From JAABRU01 sp050180235 (GTDB taxonomy: Bacteria; Desulfobacterota; Desulfobacteria; Desulfobacterales; Desulfococcaceae), in the NCBI GenBank assembly GCA_050180235.1, contig JBFXEJ010000002.1, forward strand, positions 74,213 through 138,212: DNA of 64,000 nucleotides. The letters run 5' to 3'. The stretch's first letter is position 1. Each line of letters begins with the position of its first letter. The notes under the pieces were generated by a model that was not told the DNA's origin, did not search any database, and saw only the letters and a list, made by a program, of their open reading frames with translations. A program made the position numbers and the translations under genes. Below are positions 9,456 to 17,938 of the stretch, in pieces.

Positions 9456-12400
9456 ATGAGTCTTTCCAATTATATCATAAAGGTGAACAAACGTTACAAT
9501 TCAGGTCTTTCCGGTGAGCATGCGTACCGGACGGATTTGGAAAATCTGCTGCGGGAAATGGTCTCCGGTATTGAAGTGACCAATGAACCGGAAAAGGTGA
9601 CGGCGTGCGGGAACCCGGATTTTGTTATCACCAAAGGGGAAATTCCCATCGGTTATATTGAGGCCAAAGATGTCGGTGCCGATTTGAACAGCAAAGCATT
9701 CAGAGAGCAGTTTGACCGTTACCGCAGCGCGCTGGACAATCTCATTCTCACGGATTACCTTCATTTTCAGTTCATTGAACACGGAAAACCTGTTCATCAG
9801 ATCCGCATCGGGGAAATTGACGGGAAATCTGTCAAAGCCCTTGAAAAAAATTTTGCGCAGTTTGCAAACCTGATCAGAAATTTCTGCACATTCACCGGTC
9901 AGACCGTCACATCCCCTGCAAAACTCGCGGAAATGATGGCCGCCAAAGCCCGGCTTCTGCAGAATATTCTGGAGCGGGTCATCACGTCCGATGAGAAGAC
10001 GCAGGAAAATACATCCCTGCGGGATCAGTATGCAACCTTTAAGAGAAATCTGATTCATGATCTCAGTCCCAAAGAATTTGCCGATATTTATGCACAGACG
10101 CTGGCCTATGGGATGTTTGCCGCTCGCGTGCATGACACGGACCTGAATGATTTCAGCCGTCAGAAGGCCGCTGAACTTGTTCCGAAAAGCAATCCCTTTC
10201 TGCGCAAACTTTTCCAGAATGTGGCCGGATACGACATTGACTGCCGCATCAAATCCACAGTGGACAACCTGGCTGATGTGTTCCGTGCTGCGGATGTTGA
10301 ACAACTTCTGAAAAATTTCGGGAAAAACACACAGACCGATCCCATCATCCATTTTTATGAAACCTTTCTGGCAGAATATGATCCCAGACTCCGCAAAGCA
10401 AGGGGAGTGTGGTATACACCTGAATCTGTGGTCAAATTCATTGTGCGTGCTGTGGATGACATTCTGAAAACCGAATTCGGTCTTGCACAGGGTCTGGCCG
10501 ACACATCCAAAACAAAAATCTGCATACCGGAACAGGGAAGCGGCAACGGCAGAAAAATTGAAAAGGAAGTCCACCGGGTACAGATTCTTGATCCCGCGTG
10601 CGGCACAGGAACATTTCTGGCAGAAGTGCTGCACCATGTTTATGAAAATCATTTCAGAAACATGCAGGGAGCGTGGCCCGGATACGTTGAGGATCACATG
10701 ATTCCGCGTCTCAACGGTTTTGAAATCCTCATGGCCTCATACGCAATGGCGCATCTGAAACTGGACATGCTTCTGCGGGAAACCGGTCATGTGTCTGAAA
10801 AAGACCGCAGATTTCACATTTATCTCACCAATTCTCTGGAAGAGCATCACCCGGACACCGGAACCCTGTTTGCAAGCTGGTTAAGTGCGGAAGCCAACGA
10901 GGCAAATCACATCAAACGGGATGCCCCGATTATGGTTGTTCTGGGAAATCCGCCCTACAGCGGGGAAAGTGCCAACAAAGGCAGATGGATTGAAAAACTG
11001 ATGGAAGACTACAAAAAAGAGCCGGGCGGAAAAGAGAAACTGAAAGAGAAGAATTCCAAATGGATTAATGATGATTATGTGAAGTTTCTGCGTTACGGCC
11101 AGCATTTCATTGAAAAAAACGGTGAGGGCATTCTGGCCTTCATCAATCCGCATGGGTATCTGGACAATCCCACATTCAGGGGAATGCGGTGGAACCTTCT
11201 GAAAACTTATGATAAAATCTATACCGTTGATCTGCACGGCAACAGCAAAAAAAAGGAAGTCTGTCCTGATGGAGGCAAAGATGAAAATGTGTTTGACATC
11301 ATGCAGGGTGTGAGTATCAATATCTTTGTAAAAACAGGAAAAAAGAAGGAAGATGAACCGGGCAGGGTGTTTCATTTTGATCTGTACGGAAAACGGGAGG
11401 AGAAATATGCCTTTCTCCGGAAAAATCACATAAAACAGATTGCATTCACAAAACTGCCGAATGCAAAACCGGATTATTTTTTTGTGCAGAAGAATTTTGA
11501 TTTGCGGAAAATTTACAGCAGAGGATTTTCCGTGTCAGAACTTTTCACTGTGAACGGAACCGGAATCGTGACCAAAAGGGACAGTCTGTGCATTGGCGAC
11601 AGTGCGGATTACAGTTACAATGCTGCCCTTGACATTCTGCAATTGCCTAAACAGGAATTTTACAGAAAATACAATCTGCCTGAAGATGTGAGGGACTGGC
11701 AGTATGAATGGGCAGTCAAAGACATACAGGATCACAAACTGAACATCAGCCATGTCAAAAAAATCAATTACAGACCCTTTGACATCCGCTATATTTATTA
11801 TACAGGCCGATCCAGAGGTTTTATGGGCTGGCCTGTGCTTAAAATCATGCAGCATTTCCTTAATGGTGAGAATACAGGGCTGATTTTTAAACGCGGGGAT
11901 GTGGAAGAAAAGGCTTCCCCGGTTTTTGTATCAAAATATATTACAGATTTCAGAAGCTGGTCAAGACCCGGTATGCAGGGTGGAGATTATATGGCTCCTC
12001 TTTATCTCTACCCTGAAATCAACGGACAGCAAAACATAGATGAAAGGCAGGAAAGAATTCCCAACCTGAACATGAAAATCACTGCACAGATTGCCAAAGG
12101 CATTGATTTTACATTCACTCCGGAAAAAGAGAAAAGCAGAAACACATTTGCGCCCATTGACATTCTGGATTATATTTACGCTGTGCTGCATTCACAGAAC
12201 TACAGGGAAACATACAGAGAATTTCTGAAAATTGATTTTCCCCGCGTGCCGTATCCCGATGATACAAAAACATTTTGGAAACTCGTCAAATTCGGCAGTG
12301 AACTCCGCACCCTTCATCTGCTGGAAAATCCCAAAGCCGGGCAGTTTATCACAGCGTATCCTCAGCCGGGGGACAATATCATCACCCGGTGCGTTGGCAA

Positions 12401-12659
12401 AAAAGATTTTGAAATCACAGACAGAAAAAAACAGACAGGCCGGGTTTGGATCAGTGACACACAGTATTTTGAGGGAGTTCCGATTATTGCATGGGAATTT
12501 TACATTGGCGGTTATCAGCCTGCGCAGAAATGGCTCAAAGACCGCAAAGGCAGAAAACTGGATTTTGCGGATATACTGCATTATCAGAAAATCATATCAG
12601 CACTTGCAGAAACAGATAATATTATGAAGAAAATTGATCTGATATGGAAACCGAAATGA
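9456..12659 (+). CDS. Single-chain restriction-modification enzyme (nuclease-methyltransferase-specificity)
   Basis: 1067 residues from the ATG at 9456, which is preceded by GAGGAG. The frame extends upstream to 9390 without a ribosome site. The N-terminus carries a PD-(D/E)xK nuclease pattern: D55 in NPDF, then E69-A-K71. A helical linker follows. The gamma-class adenine methyltransferase has motif I DPACGTGTF starting at D379 and catalytic NPPY at 498-501. The C-terminal third looks like the Type ISP specificity region. There is no helicase block between nuclease and methylase, so it resembles Type IIG or helicase-less ISP-like enzymes that methylate and cut DNA on their own. It opens a defence-rich region, with an ApeA-like gene 183 bases downstream. 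Confidence 0.85.
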   Translation: MSLSNYIIKVNKRYNSGLSGEHAYRTDLENLLREMVSGIEVTNEPEKVTACGNPDFVITKGEIPIGYIEAKDVGADLNSKAFREQFDRYRSALDNLILTDYLHFQFIEHGKPVHQIRIGEIDGKSVKALEKNFAQFANLIRNFCTFTGQTVTSPAKLAEMMAAKARLLQNILERVITSDEKTQENTSLRDQYATFKRNLIHDLSPKEFADIYAQTLAYGMFAARVHDTDLNDFSRQKAAELVPKSNPFLRKLFQNVAGYDIDCRIKSTVDNLADVFRAADVEQLLKNFGKNTQTDPIIHFYETFLAEYDPRLRKARGVWYTPESVVKFIVRAVDDILKTEFGLAQGLADTSKTKICIPEQGSGNGRKIEKEVHRVQILDPACGTGTFLAEVLHHVYENHFRNMQGAWPGYVEDHMIPRLNGFEILMASYAMAHLKLDMLLRETGHVSEKDRRFHIYLTNSLEEHHPDTGTLFASWLSAEANEANHIKRDAPIMVVLGNPPYSGESANKGRWIEKLMEDYKKEPGGKEKLKEKNSKWINDDYVKFLRYGQHFIEKNGEGILAFINPHGYLDNPTFRGMRWNLLKTYDKIYTVDLHGNSKKKEVCPDGGKDENVFDIMQGVSINIFVKTGKKKEDEPGRVFHFDLYGKREEKYAFLRKNHIKQIAFTKLPNAKPDYFFVQKNFDLRKIYSRGFSVSELFTVNGTGIVTKRDSLCIGDSADYSYNAALDILQLPKQEFYRKYNLPEDVRDWQYEWAVKDIQDHKLNISHVKKINYRPFDIRYIYYTGRSRGFMGWPVLKIMQHFLNGENTGLIFKRGDVEEKASPVFVSKYITDFRSWSRPGMQGGDYMAPLYLYPEINGQQNIDERQERIPNLNMKITAQIAKGIDFTFTPEKEKSRNTFAPIDILDYIYAVLHSQNYRETYREFLKIDFPRVPYPDDTKTFWKLVKFGSELRTLHLLENPKAGQFITAYPQPGDNIITRCVGKKDFEITDRKKQTGRVWISDTQYFEGVPIIAWEFYIGGYQPAQKWLKDRKGRKLDFADILHYQKIISALAETDNIMKKIDLIWKPK

Positions 12660-12842
12660 TCTGATTTTGTATTGTCAAAATAGTACGTTGTCACACTCTA
12701 CCGGACAATTTTTACATGTTGTCTTTATTATAAAAACATATTTCTTTAATTTTAATAAAATCAACATATTAATTTTTTGTCTGATAGTAAGACTTTATCA
12801 TTAAAAATAATAGCGATGACACGAGGATAAAAGGAGCATAAA

Positions 12843-14252
12843 ATGATAAATAGTAAAACATTATTCGATAATTTTGAATCTAATGGATTTTGGTGGTTGC
12901 CTGAAAATCCAGAAAAACGGATATCGGGAAAAATCTTTTTTGATAGCAAAAAAGAAATTAGACTTGATTTGTTAGGAGCATTTCAGGAAATAACTTCATT
13001 TGGCAGAAATGAAATTTATAGACCAGAGATAATACTTGGATTAACAGAAGATGGAAAATTATGTACTCTTCTAACAACAACTCAGATCAAGAGTAAGTTT
13101 AGTTTTCCGGGAATAATAACGAGTCTTTTTAGTGCGAAATATCTATTTATAGGTATCCACTTTGAAACCAAAGATTCTATTTTATTTTCGTCTATTTTAG
13201 TGAATTATACCTATTTGGAAGAATGGATGAATATTAAACCTATACAAACACAATATGAGTTTATAAATGATAAATTTAGTAAAATAACTTCAACATATTC
13301 ATATCCAACAAGATTTGAAATTGATGTTCCATGTATTAATGCAAAAATATGTTCAGACTTTGGTTTTAATAAAAGAGAAGATTTTTATAGATCAATAAAT
13401 TGGAATCATACTTCATTTATAAAGATAATACCAAATCAAATTAAAGATTTTGAATGGTTTTTAGATATTGTTTATTCATTCCAAGAATTGCTTACTCTTT
13501 TTATTGGTGAACCTGTATATCAAAGAGATATCAAGGCAATAATTAATATTGAAGATAATAATGATAAAAACAAAAGAATATATATTCAAATTTTTTTTAG
13601 TCAATCTGAAAGAACAATAAAAGACAAAATCGAACCGGAAGATATGATAACAAATCTCTCTTTTGTCGCGAAATATTTGCCTAAAATATTCGAAAACTGG
13701 TTTCAAAAATCGAGTATTTTTAGACCTGTATGCAGTTTATTTTTTGGTACCTTTTTTAATAAAAAAACATATATTGAATTTCATTTTTTAGGTTTAATGC
13801 AGGCAATTGAATCATATCACCGAACTATAGAAAATGGCAAGTATGTTGAGGAAGATAAATATCAAGAATATTATAATATTATTCTTGATTCTATTCCTAA
13901 AGAAATTCCAAATGATCTAAAGAATAGTCTGAAAAGCCGATTAAAATATGGTAATGAACATTCTTTAAGAAAAAGAGTGAAGGATACATTAAAAAATCTT
14001 CACGAAGAAACCATAAAAACAATTTTTCCAAATTTGAAAGATTTTTCCAATCAAATAATTGATACAAGAAATTATCTTACCCATTACAGCGAAGAATTGA
14101 GAGAAAAGGCTTTACAAAGTAGTGAGTTATTTTATGTAACTCAGCGATTAACAGCATTAATAACTCTATTACTTTTAAAGCAAATGGGTATGCCAGAACA
14201 AGATATTATACAAGGCATAAAAACTAGTAAAAAATTTAGTTTAATTATTTGA
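12843..14252 (+). CDS. apeA: ApeA-like HEPN anti-phage protein
   Basis: 469 residues, strongly AT-rich compared with its neighbours. The N-terminus GFWWLPENPEKRISGKI (16-32) followed by LDLLGAF resembles the ApeA N-terminal domain. Near the C-terminus, RNYLTH (R409 to H414) is the R-x4-H signature of HEPN ribonucleases within a helical bundle. ApeA-type proteins are known as single-gene defence systems in which the HEPN domain is thought to cleave RNA on infection. AAAGGAGC precedes the ATG. The upstream gap (12660-12842) is AT-rich and contains no gene. Base composition and position next to a restriction enzyme suggest horizontal acquisition. Family assignment is from motif recall, not from a search. 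Confidence 0.7.
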   Translation: MINSKTLFDNFESNGFWWLPENPEKRISGKIFFDSKKEIRLDLLGAFQEITSFGRNEIYRPEIILGLTEDGKLCTLLTTTQIKSKFSFPGIITSLFSAKYLFIGIHFETKDSILFSSILVNYTYLEEWMNIKPIQTQYEFINDKFSKITSTYSYPTRFEIDVPCINAKICSDFGFNKREDFYRSINWNHTSFIKIIPNQIKDFEWFLDIVYSFQELLTLFIGEPVYQRDIKAIINIEDNNDKNKRIYIQIFFSQSERTIKDKIEPEDMITNLSFVAKYLPKIFENWFQKSSIFRPVCSLFFGTFFNKKTYIEFHFLGLMQAIESYHRTIENGKYVEEDKYQEYYNIILDSIPKEIPNDLKNSLKSRLKYGNEHSLRKRVKDTLKNLHEETIKTIFPNLKDFSNQIIDTRNYLTHYSEELREKALQSSELFYVTQRLTALITLLLLKQMGMPEQDIIQGIKTSKKFSLII

Positions 14253-14349
14253 TATATTAATAATTATATCAAATAATTAAATGCTCACAACTTCGATCGT
14301 TGCATTAATAGCAGATAACATAATAAATTGACAAAATACGGAAAACGGA

Positions 14350-16410
14350 ATGAGCAGAGAACAGTTTGTGTCAGTATATAACATATTGGAAATAAAAGGA
14401 CTTATCACTGCTTTTGACACAGAAGCCGGTGAAATCCATGCAGTGGATGATGTGAGTTTTTCCGTTCCCAAAGGCAGTACATTGGGACTTGTGGGGGAAT
14501 CCGGATGCGGAAAAAGTGTGACAGCACTTTCTGTCATGCGTCTGCTGCCCCGGCCTATGGGAAAAATCAGGGCAGGCCACATTCTGTTTGACGGCAGGGA
14601 TATTGTCAGCCTTCCTGTGGAAAAACTGCGGGAAATCCGGGGCAGGCGTATCTCCATGATTTTTCAGGAACCCATGACTGCGCTCAATCCGGTGCATCGG
14701 ATTGGAAAGCAGATCAGCGAGGTTTTTCATCTCCATTTTCCGCAGATGTCCAAACAGGAAACTGCGGACGCTTGTGTTGAAATGCTTCGCAAAGTGGGAA
14801 TTCCCGAACCTGTGCAGCGAATGCGGGAATATCCCCATCAGCTTTCCGGCGGAATGCGGCAGCGTGTGATGATAGCAATGGCCCTGGCCTGCAAACCCGA
14901 TATTCTCATTGCGGATGAACCCACCACAGCTTTGGATGTCACCATTCAGGCACAGATTTTGCAACTGATAAAGGAATTGCAGGCGGAAACCGGCATGTCC
15001 GTCATTTTCATCACCCATGATCTTGGTGTTATTGCAGAAATCTGTGACCGTGTTGTGGTCATGTACGCGGGAAGAATTGCAGAAACCGGTTCCGTGAATG
15101 ACATCTTTCAGCATCCCGCGCATCCCTATACACAGGGGCTTCTCTCATCGATTCCCCGGCTGGATACACCGCGAAAAAACAGACTGAGCATCATCAAAGG
15201 CATGGTTCCAAGTCTGTATGATCTGCCCGAAGGATGCCGGTTTCAGAACCGCTGTCCTTATGCGCAGGACATCTGCAAAACTCAGCCGGAAATGAAAACA
15301 GTGGGAGAAAATCATCTTGCTGCCTGTCATTTCAGTGAAAAGGGATTAGGGGTTAGGGGTCAGAGGGAATATCGGAATTCAGATCTTAAATTTCAATCCC
15401 CCAACCCCCAACCCCCAACCCCTAATCCTCAGCCCCCAGCCCCCAGTCTTACCGTCCGTAACCTGAAAATGCACTTTCCGGTTCGCGGCGGAATTTTCAT
15501 GCGCAGAATTGGCACTGTGTATGCTGTGGATGGAATTTCCTTTACTGTTCACACCGGGCAGACATTGGGACTGGTGGGAGAATCCGGGTGCGGCAAAACC
15601 ACAGTGGGACGAAGTATTCTGCGCCTGTATGAACCCAGTGCGGGCGAAGTGATGTTTGATGGGAAAAATATACCGGATTTAAAGGGAAAACAGTTGCAGG
15701 AACTGCGGCGCAATATTCAGATGATTTTTCAGGACCCTTTTGAATCCCTGAATTCCCGGCATACAGTAGGAACCATTCTGGAGGAGCCTTTCATTATTCA
15801 CCGGATTGGAACGCCATTGGAACGCAGGGAAAGAGTGAAAAGTCTGCTGGAAAAGGTGGGACTTTCCCAAGACGCAGCAGATCGTTTTCCCCATGAATTC
15901 AGCGGAGGACAGCGGCAGCGCATCGGCATTGCCCGTGCCATTGCCCTGAATCCCCGGCTGATTGTCTGTGATGAACCGGTTTCCGCGCTGGATGTTTCCA
16001 TACAGTCACAGATACTCAATCTGCTGCTGGAACTGCAAAGGGAAATGGGACTGACCTATCTTTTTATTTCCCATGATCTCACAGTGGTAAAGCATATTTC
16101 TGATCACATTATGGTCATGTATCTGGGAAAGATTGTGGAATACACAGATGCTGATACAATTTACACAACCCCTCTTCATCCTTACACAAAGGCTCTGATC
16201 TCCGCGATCCCGGATCCCAATCCCCTGACCCGGAAGGAAAAACAGATTTTGGCCGGCGATATTCCCTCGCCCATCCGCCCGCCGTCCGGCTGCCGTTTCC
16301 GTACACGCTGCCCCATTGCCATTAAAAAATGCAGTCAGGAAGAACCGGTTTTACAGCCTGCTCCCGGTACAGAGGGGGAAAAACATCTGGTGGCTTGTCA
16401 TCGGGTCTGA
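14350..16410 (+). CDS. Fused oligopeptide/dipeptide ABC transporter ATPase (DppD-DppF type)
   Basis: 686 residues containing two complete ABC ATPase domains. The first has Walker A GESGCGKS (49-56), signature LSGGMRQR and Walker B ADEPTTALD. The second has Walker A from about 412, signature FSGGQRQR and Walker B CDEPVSALD. Each ends with the oligopeptide-type C-terminal domain with CRFxxRCP and a terminal C-H motif (AACHF, VACHR). The two halves are normally separate genes (dppD/dppF or oppD/oppF) that energise peptide or nickel uptake. The linker (about residues 331-367) is encoded by a low-complexity inverted repeat, described separately. No permease or binding-protein gene is next to it. 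Confidence 0.9.
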   Translation: MSREQFVSVYNILEIKGLITAFDTEAGEIHAVDDVSFSVPKGSTLGLVGESGCGKSVTALSVMRLLPRPMGKIRAGHILFDGRDIVSLPVEKLREIRGRRISMIFQEPMTALNPVHRIGKQISEVFHLHFPQMSKQETADACVEMLRKVGIPEPVQRMREYPHQLSGGMRQRVMIAMALACKPDILIADEPTTALDVTIQAQILQLIKELQAETGMSVIFITHDLGVIAEICDRVVVMYAGRIAETGSVNDIFQHPAHPYTQGLLSSIPRLDTPRKNRLSIIKGMVPSLYDLPEGCRFQNRCPYAQDICKTQPEMKTVGENHLAACHFSEKGLGVRGQREYRNSDLKFQSPNPQPPTPNPQPPAPSLTVRNLKMHFPVRGGIFMRRIGTVYAVDGISFTVHTGQTLGLVGESGCGKTTVGRSILRLYEPSAGEVMFDGKNIPDLKGKQLQELRRNIQMIFQDPFESLNSRHTVGTILEEPFIIHRIGTPLERRERVKSLLEKVGLSQDAADRFPHEFSGGQRQRIGIARAIALNPRLIVCDEPVSALDVSIQSQILNLLLELQREMGLTYLFISHDLTVVKHISDHIMVMYLGKIVEYTDADTIYTTPLHPYTKALISAIPDPNPLTRKEKQILAGDIPSPIRPPSGCRFRTRCPIAIKKCSQEEPVLQPAPGTEGEKHLVACHRV
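15345..15449. repeat. In-frame low-complexity inverted repeat in the ABC fusion linker
   Basis: ATTAGGGGTTAGGGGTCAG on the left is answered by runs of CCCCCAACC and ending CCCCTAATCCTC on the right. The insert is translated in frame as a Pro/Asn/Gln-rich linker (NPQPPTPNPQPP) between the two ATPase domains. Confidence 0.75.
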
Positions 16411-16548
16411 GGATTACAGTTGATTATGAGCAAAAAAGTATTTATTTCATATGCTGATGCGGATTCTGGATAGTGGGACTTTTCATTCTGATAAAAATAT
16501 GATATACTGCTCCTGTTTTTTTTATATCAGAAAACAGGAGGGAAAAAA

Positions 16549-17103
16549 TGATTGCAGTGAAATGCCGCCGCTGCGGCAGTGAAAATATCCGCAAAAACGG
16601 AACAGCACCGGCGGGACGCCAAAAGATTCACTGCAAAACCGTAGTTTTTACAGCACACTGGACATTAAGGCGATTTCCATGAAAAAATGTACCATCATTG
16701 CAGGGTGGGCACGGCTTTTTGTGCCCGCCGTCCTGCTGAAACGGTGGGCACAAAAAGCCGTGCCCACCCTGCGAAAAACGGTATAATCATTAATGGAAAT
16801 CACCTAAAACCGGAGAACGGGAATTTCATCTGGGAACCGCTGAAAATCTTCAGACAGAAAGACTTTCACAGCGCGGGATTGCACGCTCACTCCGGATGGG
16901 CAGGACAGCAATCCGAAAAAATTTAAAAAAAAGTCATTACTCCGATTTCCGGGACAGTTCCTGTATCAAAAAAACGCCTCGTTTTGGAGCCGGATGAAAT
17001 ATGGTCTTACGTTGGAAAAAAGTCAGATCAGGTATGGATATGGCCTGCGGGAAAAAACCGGGAACAGTATTTAAAAGGCATAATCAATGCGGATTGTGAT
17101 TGA
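16549..17103 (+). pseudogene. IS1-like transposase remnant (InsA/InsB), interrupted
   Basis: An ATG at 16549 with GGAGGG upstream begins a zinc-ribbon reading CRRCGSENIRKNG...HCKT, typical of IS1 InsA. The frame is then broken at about 16643, and a family B element occupies 16665-16807. Downstream, in other frames, are ERLSQRGIARSLRMGR (InsA helix-turn-helix), then LEPDEIWSYVGKKSDQVW with catalytic Asp (InsB), ending INADCD-stop at 17103. The rest of the DDE domain is missing. The element is therefore dead, split by an insertion, frameshifted and 3'-truncated. Confidence 0.75.
16665..16807. mobile_element. MITE-like family B, copy 1
   Basis: 143 bases with ends TTAAGGCGATTTCCATGAAA and its inverted counterpart ATTTCCATTAATG...CACCTAA. 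The core is a long hairpin built on GGTGGGCACGGCTTTTTGTG. Copies at 27371 and 63543 are nearly identical but in the opposite orientation. It lies inside the IS1-like remnant, so it moved after that element had inserted. Confidence 0.75.
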
Positions 17104-17245
17104 CACCAGCATGATTTTTTTCATTGTTATTGTGGGAAAATACAGGTATGCGTGATATTTTTTGATAATTTTTATGGACAAGTGAAGTACATGGCATGAG
17201 ATAAATCTGTCGTTCCTTCCCTGTCCTTAAAGAAAGCGGGGTATT

Positions 17246-17482
17246 ATGATTAGCGGTATCAGGCAACAGGTCATTGTAGAAAAAGGCGGAAAAATTGAAA
17301 TTATATCAACGGATTTGCCTGTAGGCAAGAAGGTTGATGTTCTTGTGTGGATAGAGCCTGATGAGCAGGATACAACTGAATATTTATTGTCCAATGAAGC
17401 CAATCGAAATCATCTTTTGCAGGCAGTAAAAGATTTGGAAGACAAATCGTCTTATATTTATATTAATTTCAGTAAATTATAA
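17246..17482 (+). CDS. Small antitoxin-like protein
   Basis: 78 residues. An N-terminal beta-rich part (QQVIVEKGGKIEI) is followed by a helical tail with EYLLSNEANRNHLLQAVKDLE. The tail pattern TEYLLSxEANxxHLL resembles the C-terminus of YefM/Phd-type antitoxins that bind RelE/YoeB toxins. No intact toxin follows; instead there is a small ORF with a downstream frame break. GCGGGG lies before the ATG. The role as antitoxin is inferred. Confidence 0.5.
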   Translation: MISGIRQQVIVEKGGKIEIISTDLPVGKKVDVLVWIEPDEQDTTEYLLSNEANRNHLLQAVKDLEDKSSYIYINFSKL

Positions 17483-17497
17483 AAAAAGGATTTGCAT

Positions 17498-17614
17498 ATG
17501 AAAAATTTTGATATAAAATGTGTGGGAAATCAGGCAGTGATAACCGTCAATCTTTCCTTTATGAACATTGATTCATTAAACCGAATGATTGAACGGATGC
17601 GTTTGGAAGACTGA
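17498..17614 (+). pseudogene. Small ORF, probably the frameshifted start of a longer gene
   Basis: 38 codons from an ATG with AAAGGA 7 bases upstream, 15 bases after the antitoxin-like gene. It ends MIERMRLED-stop. Reading the adjacent frame from the same place continues LIQKADFRDEVSETG and on to a stop at 17715, which looks like the natural continuation, so a single-base frameshift is likely. Family unknown. The stretch 17716-17938 holds nothing I can support. Confidence 0.45.
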
Positions 17615-17938
17615 TTCAGAAGGCTGATTTCAGGGATGAAGTCAGTGAAACAGGAATCAGAAATAAATTTATAGCAGATGCAAACGTCAGTTCCTGCCCC
17701 GGAAAAATTTCTTGATTTTCTTTCTTGTCAGTGATAAAGGAAAAAATATCCGGAAAGTATTTCTCATCAATATGCTGTTTTGCGTGTTGATCAGAAAAAA
17801 ATCACATAATAATAGGTTTTTGATGGTGAATCATTCCTCGGCAACAGGCGTGGAGGATTCAAGGTTCAAATACTGAGCTTCAGGGTATCGCCCATTAATG
17901 TATATATAAAAAAACCAATAACTTGAAAGGAACTTTAA

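Noticed and set aside
16429..16548. Promoter or gene upstream of the IS1-like remnant
   Set aside because: The sequence contains one end related to the GGTAGTGGG element and AT-rich DNA, but no promoter pair or ORF that I can defend.
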